From: Mesaphorura yosii
Lineage: Eukaryota > Arthropoda > Collembola > Poduromorpha > Tullbergiidae
Direction of reading: 5' to 3'
Length of the DNA stretch: 64,000 bases
Assembly (NCBI GenBank): GCA_009869945.1
Contig: WIXG01000226.1
Location: 1 to 64,000 of the forward strand
This document shows positions 25,801 to 36,629 of this stretch, piece after piece. The position numbers were made by a program, and so were the translations under genes. Each line of letters opens with the position of its first letter. Position 1 is the first letter of the stretch. Below the pieces are notes generated by a model. It made no database searches. It was given only the letters and a program-made list of their open reading frames with translations, and was not told the DNA's origin.

Positions 25801-28800
25801 GATTCCAATTAAATTAATCCTGCCATAAAGTCAAAAAACCTCCTGCTGCTACTGTTGCAGTGATGCATCGTAAGTACACTTTGTTCTAATAAGCTGCTGC
25901 TGCAAGTTAAACCAGACCAGAAGCGCTACCACCGGCAGTCTGCACTTTCTCGACGAGAGTGAGAATCACATTATCGTCAGCATCATCATCTGTATTTGTC
26001 TGCAAGTTCAGAAAATCTCACCCTACGATGCCAGTCCTCTGTGCTGACTGGCACTGGCACTTGTAACTGTCAAGTTGTGAACGCATGGCGAAGGAACAGA
26101 TTTCACTTGAGGAGCCAAATCTTAATTTGCACAATACTCGCGCGATCATTTTAATTCTAAGCCATCATTGTTATGATTACGATTATGCCAAGCCGAGAAA
26201 GAGGCCGAGATTTGCATGGTTTGCTCTTTATATATGAATAAATTAAGACCTTAGGTTTATGGTTCACTTTACGATCGCATTAGAAAATCATCTAAGTGCT
26301 ATCTTAATCTTGTGGTGGGTAGGCAGGAGCCTTTAGCATCCACCACTTTCATCTTCGCCGAGGAATAATAAAAACACCCTCAATATGCAATTACATTAGT
26401 GATGATGACAGAAATCTCTTTACATTCAAGGGTGCTCCCTTTATAGTCGACGACTGAGGCTGAAGTGATTCGCCTATTAATCATAAATCTAAACGGCTAC
26501 GCATAAACTGCACCCTTCAAGCTTCAATCATGATTATCGACTCATCTCCAAATTGCAAAGCCTTAAGGAGCTTTACTAGCAATAAACATGAAATTGAAAT
26601 TCTACTCACCAAGTATTCATTATCCCGAGTTCAAGCACAGACACAGGAACAAAATTCGTCTCTTTTCGCCCCTTCCGCTTCCGTCCAATTCTTTTGAGTT
26701 TTCTCGTTAAACGAGTTCCGCAACTACGAGTTTCGAATTCAGTTTAAGCTCAATTCTAAGTTGAGACTTGACCAGAGTCTGACAAGTGAGACTTTAATAG
26801 ACCTTTCTGAACTTAAAAAAACGAAGCGCTACGAGAAATGCACTTGCTGTACGCACGGTCTCCTTGTACAAATGAAAGCACATTAACGTTTCATTCCCAA
26901 TTGAATCTTCTGTCAATACAAATTATGATTAATGAAAGGATTATTGGCTTACAGAGATTTCAATTTGCATTAAGATGCACGACCACGACACATGGAAATC
27001 TTAATAGTCTTTTGATCTCGTTGCACTGCCAGAAATAGAGTCCAATGTCATAAATCAGGATATACGGCTGTACAGAAATCCTTTCTTGTCAAATACACTT
27101 TTACTTTCGCCAAAAATCGAGAAGAGTCTTAGAATAAGCCACAGATTACAGATTTCACAAAGGCCGTATTTACAACTTGCAGCAGTCAACAGGGAACAGT
27201 CAAGTAAAATTCTGATCGGAGATCAGGATTAAATGAATTCAATGCAAAGGCGTAAAGGAGAAGTACGCCACGAGTCATGCCACGAGTGATGTGAATGCGA
27301 CTTGACAATCATGAACTGCACCGACGAGAAGACAGTACAAGACTGAAGGCGCGGAATTGAGGAGCTCCATAAATAAGTGGCTGCCGCCTGTGCTGTGAGC
27401 AAAAGAAAGAATCTCCACTTTGCATCGCGTACGCGTAAGAGAAAAGTTTGCCGTTCCTGAGCAGCAGTGTTTCAGTTGCGTGTTTGGGGTTAGATGAGAA
27501 TGAGAAAGCGCTACGAGTTTCTGGCTCTTCGTTGTCGTTCACATTGTAACAGTAGGCACAAGCTTTCTTTGAGCCTTGAGCGTCGGTATTTCGCATTTAC
27601 TACAAATGTACCGTAGTACGCAATGCATTCGTCTCCTGCTGTGCAAAAAGTGCATTCATGGTTCATTCGTCCAATAATTTATATCTGTTATGACCAAATC
27701 ATGTAAGCCAGGCCAGTAGGCATACATGCGCATTTATGAATGAAATATGATAATAATTTAATTAATTATGCAACATTTGAGCTCGTACGTGCTTGTTCAA
27801 CGTTTGGCAACCATTCGCGAGTGCGAGTGCAGTCCGTCGTGGCAGGGTTGCTCTTGTTGATAGGAAACACATAATTTTTAATAACTAATGACGACGGAGA
27901 TGCAGAAATCGAAGCTGCGAACACTAACATGAAGCACTTGACTCGATGTCTGTGTCTACCTGCTGACTCTGAATACTAATTCCCTCCTATAGCTACGTGT
28001 CGAAACGTGTGAGATCGCACGGCTGGAAAAGTAATTTGCCATCATTCGAGTACGTGCTCACAAGTGTAAACTATCGTTATTAACAATTTATGATTTAGGA
28101 CCAGATGCTGTTCTCCGAGTCATGTCTTGAGTGAGGCCGCGCCGCGGAGGAAGAACATCGCATTGTAATGCTATGAAATTCAATGCTCGCCAACCTGAGA
28201 TTCAGATGTTATTGAAACGGAAACGGATGTAAATAACTTTGGATTGAGACCAATTTTCATGCCAAGCCAATATCGTAATTGAACAATAAATAGTGAATAC
28301 TCAAGTTGACTGGAATTCAATGGAAGTCTGTCTTGTTTGTTTCAATTGGCAAATACGCACAATGCACGAGCACAGAAGTTTAGAGATTTAAAAGGTAATT
28401 AAACGAATCGATTATACATTTCAGGTAGTGAGAAATAAAAATGTCCCACCCGCAGGCAACACGCGCAGCTCACAGGAATTTGAGTATGCATTTCGGAATG
28501 CTATTTAATTCATTATTGCATGACTTTTGTCATTACTCGAGTTGTTACTTCCGCGTGTGTGGGGTCTCGTGCTTTTAAAAACTACTTTAACATACTATTT
28601 ATTACCCCAGATCCATTGCAGTCGTGCTTGTGTGCCTTGCTTTGCGTGTAATCTACGCTTACAGTTGAAGAATTCTTATGTCTTGGTTCTTGTAGTCGTA
28701 GTCGTACCTTGACATGGTTTAAAATAATCATAGTAATGAGATTATTAATGGGTCCTGGCAGAATAAATCAAGAGATAAAGTGTTGAAAAATGAGTCTGCG

Positions 28801-29277
28801 ACATGCAGTTACAGTTTAAGGCCCAAAGAAATGACATCGAAATACCGGTTTTCGAATGCAAGTTTTCTCTACACTGAGACCTCGTTTCTTATGTAAATGG
28901 TATGCACTGCGCTGCAACTCAATGAAGAAATTATGATAAAAGTTATTTCGAATTCCTGCCGAGTAAATGCTTATAATGCAATATCAAGAATCTTAAATTG
29001 CACATAAAACAAACAAAAATGTCAAATGCATGAAATTGCACTACGCTAAGCAAAGTCTCGAAGAATTTACTCAAAAACGACGTATTCAAATAAACGCTCT
29101 TGATTGTCTTAATTCTAATCTTACCCACGTTTATAATGCAATGCAGCACAACAAACGAAGCAAAATGTACGTATGCTTGTTTCTAAACGCATAAATTTTC
29201 GAAATATTACCTTCATTTACTGAAAAACAGAAACTCTAAAAATCGATGGCTAAAATGCATTCTTCTTAATGACTTAC
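19815..29277 (-). other. Long gene-free stretch, probably a 9.5-kb intron of KIF26
   Basis: No reading frame here resembles a known protein. The longest (24767-25243, minus, 158 residues) is compositionally ordinary. The stretch is bounded by a GTAAGT donor at 29277 and a pyrimidine-rich acceptor ending at 19815, and the phases on each side fit (2 bases plus 1). Additional small exons could be hidden. Confidence 0.45.
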
Positions 29278-30035
29278 TTCTTCCCGTAATCGCTAGCAAG
29301 AGTGATGTTTGACAGAAACCGTGCAGAATTCAGAAAATCGAGACCGTAGTCGTAGTCTCGAAGAGGAGACGGCGACGATAGTTGATTCAAGTTTCCGTAC
29401 AACTTGAAGTTTCTATTCCGAGACATTGAATAATGGTGATCGCCGTCTGACGGAGTTGCGTCCAGCGTGGTGCTCCCTTGTCGGTGGCTGGAGTACGACT
29501 TGTCTTCTCCATCTGGTTTCTCCTTCCGCACACGAACCACATCCGAGGTGAAGACAAAGGGCGTCGGGACTCGCGTCAAGGTCTTCCTGGAGTTTTCCAT
29601 CTGAAAATTGGAGGAACATGCACATTGTCGAGATTTGACTTACTTCAAGAGTCAGTCAGTCGTATTTTGCGTATGTTTGTTTACCGGATAGATGCGAGGC
29701 TTGATGGAATTTCGCACATTTTCCTCTAGGAATCTCTGTGCGAGTTCAGCAACAGTACGAGTCCTTGTTATTGTGCTGGTGTAAGTCTCCGAAGGCGTGG
29801 TGCGGACAAACAGGTGCCTTTCGGTCAACCCTATCACTGTTTGATTATTGCCACTCCGAGTCGCATTGTCCTGAATTTTCTTTCTCGGTGGTACCGGAGG
29901 TGGCTTCTTACGGACATTGCCGGTTGCACGGGATTCGTGTGGCTGTGCCAGCTGAGGTGGTTTTAGCATCCTGAACGGCCCGGAAACCTCGACGCATCGC
30001 TGACTGACGCTGATTGGAATTTTGCTTTCACTCAT
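29278..30035 (-). CDS. Probable N-terminal exons of the KIF26 gene
   Basis: Exon 29685-30035 encodes 117 residues starting MSESKIPISVSQ. It carries a proline-rich RKKPPPVPPRKK segment (an SH3-ligand pattern) and a TVAELAQRFLEENVR helix. It joins in phase 0 to exon 29278-29600, which is Ser/Arg-rich and ends in phase 2 at a perfect GTAAGT donor (AA then GTAAGTC). Without splicing, the frame would stop one codon later. The next compatible acceptor on this strand that I found is the KIF26 exon at 19814, which supplies exactly one base. Assignment to KIF26 rests on strand, phase and the lack of other candidates. I do not recognise the sequence itself, so a separate small gene is possible. Confidence 0.6.
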
Positions 30036-33000
30036 GGCGTAATGGACATTAAAACTTTCACGTAATCAATTCAACCACTTCAGTCGCGATTCACGACCAC
30101 ATTAACCTATCGGACGACAGTTTTCCTATGAAAGACACGAAAATCAACTTCCTGATCTCATCTCTTCGAGACACGTGATGTGGTTGTCTTTACTCAGAGC
30201 AGCTGCTAATTACAAAATAACACTGAATTCTTATAACAATCTGCGGAGATGTTCACTTCCGAAGTCCCAAAGCCTGAAAGACATCGTCAGGTTCAGTTGT
30301 CACGTCGAACCGGAGGAATATCTCCTCACTGTTCGCCGATGCCCGCTGAGAATATTCGGTCGACTCGACGGTCGGTTTTCTCACTCGCGGGCCTAATATT
30401 CACTGGTGCAGCATCTTCGTGCACTAGCGACGGCAGGATCGGTTTTAAAATAAACTTGCCATAAACGAAGCACAAAGTCAACATAAACAAATGAGATTTT
30501 AATGTCTACAACAAAGCCCGAGCATTCACTTTCAATAATAATAATAAACTAAACACTACATAAATTTCTGTCTTGTAGTTTTTGCCCAACTCCAGGCAGA
30601 CTCTTGAAGTTTTTGCCGAAATTTTATACACGGCCATGGTCACAGAGCGCACTTTCACGGTCATGTCATGAGTACACGTCACGACGAGCAAAATGAATGA
30701 AAATCACTGCAGACACTTACGATTTCACTTTTTTGCTGGTAGTTTTGATGCCAACGTTTGAGACTTAATGCCTTTCCGGTTTTCTATCGACGAAGGACAG
30801 GAAGCAACTGAAACACCGAAATTCGGATGTCGGCGAAGAAGAAATGAACGAAACGCCGACACGTTTCAACGCAGCCCTGAAAAAAATCAGGGGCGCATTA
30901 TACTTAATTCGATTCAAGCAACTTATCTCCTGCATGTGAGATGAGAAAAATGAGAATCTTCCGACATCATCTCGGGTAAGCATAAAACAACATTACAACT
31001 GCTGGAGAAAGGGAAATCGAATATTGGGTTGCATAATCACATTAGCAGAAAATCCGAATAAAGAGTAATTTAAATTGGGTGAATAAGCCGAGCATGCCAG
31101 TTTCAGTGTTTCGGTAGCGCAGAAGGGGACCCGAAACGAATCAACTTTATGATGAACTTGGTGCAGGCCGCACGCGACGACGAGATGAGAAACGGAATCA
31201 GAAAGGCGATACGTTGTTTATGGAATTATCCATGCAGTGATGCATTGGGGATTGTTGCAATAAAAAAGTGCGACTGTGCCATGCAAGGATCGAACTGAAT
31301 TCGCTGTAGTGAAAACTTAATAATCAGTTTATATAGCTTATTAATGGCTCCGTCGGGGGTTGGCCGATTACAATAAGAATGAAAGTGATAAATTGGCCGT
31401 ACAGATTGCAACTCTGCTGGTGAACGAATAAACGTACCCTTTATACAGTACAACCGACTGACAGTGATGTGAGAGGACTTCGAAGGGGACGCACTGCACT
31501 TGCACGTTGCACTAACGCGTACTCGCTTGAAGTTGGACTTTCGCCGTATCTCCACAAAATCAACCTGCGTTACTGGCTTTTCGGGTTTGTGTTGAATCAA
31601 ATTTATTGAAATCGTCTCAGTCAAGTTGCTTTCTAATTTTCTAAATTCATTCAACCAGGGCAGGGCACAGTCAAATTCTACAAAAACTTGAGAGGACGAT
31701 GCAAAAATTCGGTGCACAGTCTCAACTCACGGAACGACGAATGACAAATATTTCACAGAAAACGATTGCAATTTTAATTTGAACGGAGTGGGCGGGATTC
31801 TCGCCTAAACATTTAAATACCCGACTGTACTAACATAATGAGTTCCTGATATTCTCAATTTCGCTTGGAATTTTCAAGCATCTGGAATGTTGTTGGCGCA
31901 CGTTCATAAATGCCAATTAGGACTTGTCAGGTATTTCTATTGTACAAGTGGGAAATCGGCAAACAGACAAACATCGCATAAAGCACGGGTGAATGACAAA
32001 AACAACTACAACTTTAACAACAAAATATCTGTCGCGATAAATGTCAGCAAGGTTGTCTCGTTTTTTTCAAAGCTGACAAGTTTCATTCTCACAAATTAGC
32101 AGAATAGCAGGAAAATGAAAAAGAAATTACAGCTTTTGCCAAAATGGATATTTCAGTTGAATTGGTTCGGAAGTTCAAGTCGCGTACTTCCCTTCACCCT
32201 CAAATGACATTTGTTCAAGCCAAAATGCAAAAGATAGGTAAGTTGATAAATTCCTCATGTTTAACCCCGCAGCTAACCAATTTCGGATGCGATACCTCTC
32301 TATACCTTCTTGTTCGTTCGAGCTCTTTTGGGTTTTAGAAGCACCAAATGCTAACGCTATACTCCTGGACACCAGGCGATTCGACCAAATCCTGCCACTT
32401 GCTGGCAGAAATGGACTTTTCCATGCACTTCCACTATTGTTCGACTACAGAAAATAGCACAACATTGCACGACATGGTACGATAAAGATGCCAAGCGCAC
32501 GCGAAGGGCGCCCGAAGATAACTGATGGCAGGCATGTGTGAACTTGGACTTTGAACTTGAACGCTTGAACAAAAAGATTATCTTTATGAGACTCTAACTT
32601 TCCTTCACCAGAAAAGAATTCAAGCCATCCAGGCACGTCCAACGTCTTGCATTCACGTTCAGTATGCTGAGATGAATTCTACTTCCTGGAGTTCGAATTG
32701 CTGTGCTAGGATTCTTACTCTTGCATGCGTGGCGCATTGGTGTGTGCTTGCGTACCGGAGAATTATTAACTGAAGCCCTTGATCTTCTTTGTACGAAATC
32801 TATTAGAACAGAACGCTGAACCAGACGAAAGATCCGACAGACAAGGCAGAAGATGAAGACGAGGAAGCGGGTGCAAAAAACTTTTGTTTATAGTTTACAA
32901 AAGAAAAGTAAATTAAAAATTCCTTCAGAGTTCATGTGCTTCATCCGTCTGCACATGTTCTTCCAAATTATAAACATACGTGCATGTCATAAAACAAGAA

Positions 33001-33681
33001 TCTCGTCCAAGCCGCCGGGTAAAAACGAAAAACGATGGCTTCCACCTCTGCATACTTAATGCACGAGTTCCAGAAAGAGCACCAGATAACAGATCGCTGA
33101 TTCAACAGGGGTAAGTACTGATTTATTATTGCATGATCAATTTCCTAGCATACATAATCATTCGTATGTAATGACAGAATTCGTATCAGGCAGACTAATG
33201 TCCACAAAGGCTTTTCCTGGAAAGCAAGCTAAAGCTAAAGGTCGATATTAGCGTTCAAGATTCCTAATTAGAATCACGGTTCGATTGTTTGTGATTTCGA
33301 GGAGAAATCGTAAGGCTAAGGCAAACGTTACAGCTTGTTGGACAGATGCAATAGGTAAAGCACCTTTGAAAGATAAAGATCAAAGGGTACAGGCAAGATG
33401 TCGTAGTATGCTTTATTTGGGCAAAAGGTCTGTTTAATGCCTCGACAGTCATATTGAGAAGTCACATTTATCACAAAATAGGGAATCATTTGGTCAAGTG
33501 TCAGAAGTCAATCGTAAAAAGATAAAGTGAAGGGACATCCGAATTGAGCAGTCGCGGGAAGGGCTCAAAATTTGTCCAGTCTTGCAAGGACGGCAGATTG
33601 CAGGTATGCAAAAATTGTAAGCTTCTGATGAATAAAACTCATAGTCAGAGTTGTCTTAATGCACTTGAGCTTTAAGGGTGA
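30036..33681. other. Intergenic DNA upstream of the KIF26 start
   Basis: This probably contains the KIF26 promoter and 5' UTR near 30.0-30.4 kb, where CG is more frequent than nearby. A 163-residue minus frame (31226-31717) has no recognisable domain. I see nothing else that can be supported. Confidence 0.4.
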
Positions 33682-34132
33682 TTCTGAAGCAGTGGTCGAT
33701 GATGTTTTATAACACTGTGATATCACAGTGGTAAATAACGTTAAATAGCGGGGTGTGAAATGTTCTCCAGGCTGTGAAATGTGAAATATTGTGAAATATT
33801 CACTATGATGACATTATTAGCGTTACTTGCCGCCATTTTCTTATACAACATTCTTCGTTGTTTAACGTTAGTTAACAATATATCACAATATTGAACGTTA
33901 TTTATCATCATTCTCTAATTTCCCACTTTTTAATTCGCAATATTGAGCGTAATTTCCCACCGTTATTTAACGTTGTCTAACAATATTTCACGATATTACA
34001 CGTTATTTCTCACTGTGTTCTATCATCACATTTTTTCACAATATTTCACAGTATTAGGCGTCATTTACCAATATTTCACAGTGTGATGGGAAATATTCCA
34101 AAAAATGTGATTTATCGAACACTGTTCTGAAG
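33682..34132. mobile_element. hAT-type MITE with 8-bp target duplication
   Basis: TTCTGAAG occurs at 33682-33689 and again at 34125-34132. The 435 bp between them begin CAGTGGTCGAT and end ATCGAACACTG, an imperfect inverted repeat with one mismatch in 11. Eight-base duplications and CAGTG-type ends are typical of hAT transposons. The interior is AT-rich, has no coding frame, and is built of words such as GTGAAATATTGT and AACGTTAAATAACG in both orientations, plus a perfect 18-bp palindrome at 33713-33730. It is therefore a non-autonomous, partly palindromic element. It lies 20 bp past the DPAGT1 stop codon, inside the likely 3' UTR. Confidence 0.8.
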
Positions 34133-34152
34133 CGAAGTATTCTGAGCCATAT

Positions 34153-35895
34153 TTAAACATCATAGAAGAGGCGAGCCAATGGATATCGTATGACAAGAGC
34201 GATAAAGCTGCACAAGACCTGATAAAAAAACAGATTTAATTATTCATTGCCATAAAAATTGGCTTGGTAAGGAAGGAAATAACTTCCGTACTTGAAACGC
34301 GAGAAGAATGATTGTAGTGCTTTGTTCATGCATCGGTCCGAAGAACTTCAACGCGAGGTTGACTAAGGTGAAATTATTGCATTCCGTATACTCTTTATTT
34401 TCGCCGACATTTCTTCGCACCCAAAGGAACCCAAACGCCTCCAAAACATTGACGCACAATCTTCCAATGAACCGTAGGTCCTTTTCTTTGAACAGCACGG
34501 TGCTCATTTCCACTTGGTTTGTCACCTTGTTGTACCTGCCATGAAAGGGTCGCTCACATGAAGATGAAATGCAGCTTCTAGAACGCGCTTTCGGCCTACC
34601 TTGGTAGTCGATGTCTTGGGCATGGAACAAAATGAAATACTTGAGGAACTGAATAAATAAAATTTAAAACCTAGAAGACAGAAAACCATAATCTAAGAAT
34701 TCATGTCCCTATCAATGTCGGGTCAAGTATCATAACTACCTGTGGGATAAAAAACAGCAGTAAAGTTTTGCTGAAATGGCCAAGAATTCCAACGGTTGCA
34801 AAAAGCATCCCCGCAAAATAGCAATAAGTATCGCCAACGAACACTTGAGCCGGATACCTGCAAAATCCTCACACATTAGTTATCAACTGGATATAAGATT
34901 TCAGCTATAAGAAAGTGCCATCATCTGTAATTTGTTTCATACCAATTGTATCGTAGAAGAGCCAACGATGTTGCCAAAAATGGAAGAAGCAGATGAATTG
35001 AAAAGATGTGAGGATACGATGAGACTTCTCCCATGAAAATTTCGATGCCATTATACAGAAGAACAGACATTGCAATCAACACCGCTTGTCCGCACTCAAG
35101 ACCATTAATCCCGGCTAGTATATTAATGGCATTCGTGCAGAAAACGGTGACCATTGTCATGTAGATGTAGTACAAGATACCTACAATGCGTGCCAGTATG
35201 AATTGGCCTACACTTGGAAGGGTTACGGAATTTTGCGACAGTAATAATACCTAAATCAACGGAGAATCCTACGAATGGTCTCAACGGTTTCGGTATGATT
35301 ATCACGGAAACGTCGAAAGTCGCGTGGTAGACTAGAAGAATAGGAAGGGTAGCGATAGCTGGAAGCAATAATTTGACACGCCAGGGTACATCCAAGACAT
35401 CATCAGCAAATCCAAGCAAGAGAATGCAGGTTACTCCAAGAATGGCAGTAATGTACTCCACGAGCTACCAGTACCAGAACAAAATCCAATTTCGGCATTA
35501 AAGTATATAAAATCCTTAGTAGTACAGATTTAGGCATTAACTGAATTTTACCTCGTGGTGCGGGAATGTGTCTTTTTGTGTGATGAAACCCTGGCCAAAT
35601 CTTGCAGGTATGAACAAAAACATGCAAACCAGATACACACAGCCACATAATACGCCAACTGCCTCCGGTCTGAAAGCAATGAACTGATTATGAAAGGACT
35701 ATTTATTAAGGACATTTCTACCGGCACTAAGGCCCTCGAGACTTACACATTCTGCCCTGTTGCTTTGCACAGATCGATACCAAACAGATTGGCACGAATG
35801 AATACATCACGAAATCTTGTGATAAGTCGCGTGGTAACGAAATATCCCAAGATGCTTAAAAGAGTTATCCAGCAGAAGTCGGCAGAGATCTCCAT
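34153..35895 (-). CDS. DPAGT1: UDP-GlcNAc:dolichyl-phosphate GlcNAc-1-phosphotransferase
   Basis: Catalyses the first step of N-glycan precursor synthesis, moving GlcNAc-1-phosphate from UDP-GlcNAc to dolichyl phosphate in the ER membrane; tunicamycin target. Exons (minus): 35747-35895, 35552-35669, 35251-35464, 34943-35180, 34740-34857, 34600-34670, 34292-34535, 34153-34218. All join in phase to give 405 residues (human about 408). Signature blocks in order: [28 protein letters not shown] (acidic pair), [57 protein letters not shown] and a final [12 protein letters not shown]. Many hydrophobic segments fit a polytopic protein. Without the last splice the frame would run on 17 more codons to a different end, but the spliced end matches the family. 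It is head-to-head with SART1. Confidence 0.95.
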
Positions 35896-36629
35896 GTCGA
35901 ATTGTCTCTTGCGATATCAATAAAATAGATGCGACCCTAAAGCCGTCGTTGGTCAATGCAAATCAGTCATTAAACTGTGAGTCAATGTTGATACTAAGTT
36001 AGTCCCAGGGGCAATGCAATCAAAACTGGCCAGGTCCGGTCAAAGTCACCTCAAAAACGAATTAGCAGGAAAGTCCCTCAGGTTGACTTACAACGAGCCA
36101 GCTCCAGAATCAACCTGGAGTCCAGATGTTAACTTTCCATTCCAGGCGTGCACTAGTCTGACTTCAGATTTTGCGCAGTGTCATATTTAATCAATACACG
36201 GCCCACTTCTCAATTAAAACACTGCAGGAATTGTTTACAACTTCTTTTTATTGATCTCGACCGACAGTGGACATGTGTTTGCAGTCATTTATTGATCGTT
36301 TACGCAGCAGTGAGTTCAGAGATTACGTGCACATACATTTTTAAAACTTCTGTCTCATCTCATACGTCACTTCTCTTTGCGTAATGAACAGAACTCAATT
36401 GGCGTTCTCATTTGAAAGTCCCGATTGTTCGACTTGGCACTAGCAAGTCGTTCCCGGCAATTGTTCCCAGTAAATTGTTTCACACAATTTGTTCCCGATT
36501 AATTGTTTCTGGTAAATTGTTTCCACAAACTTGTACCCAAAATACGAAGGCACTTCGCTTCGCTCGCCGCTTGTTGCGTGATTCAACATTCAATTAACTA
36601 ATTAATCACAGGCAAGACAAGCTTCAACA
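35896..36629. promoter_or_regulatory. Shared upstream region of DPAGT1 and SART1
   Basis: 734 bp separate the two divergent start codons, so both promoters probably lie here. The one visible structure is a degenerate tandem repeat (36445-36540). No TATA box can be assigned confidently to either gene. Confidence 0.5.
36445..36540. repeat. Degenerate tandem repeat, about 14-bp unit
   Basis: About seven units of the type AATTGTTCCCAGTA, AATTGTTTCTGGTA and AATTGTTTCCACAA follow one another. A similar array lies near 58,063-58,130. Its function is unknown. It lies about 90-185 bp upstream of the SART1 start codon. Confidence 0.6.

Noticed and set aside
31226-31717. 163-residue minus frame upstream of the KIF26 start
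   Set aside because: No recognised motif or splice signals; its length is possible by chance in this base composition.
33389-33402. GGCAAGATGTCG, identical to the first bases after the 5' U of miR-31
   Set aside because: No complementary arm lies within about 80 bases to form a precursor hairpin, so it is probably chance.
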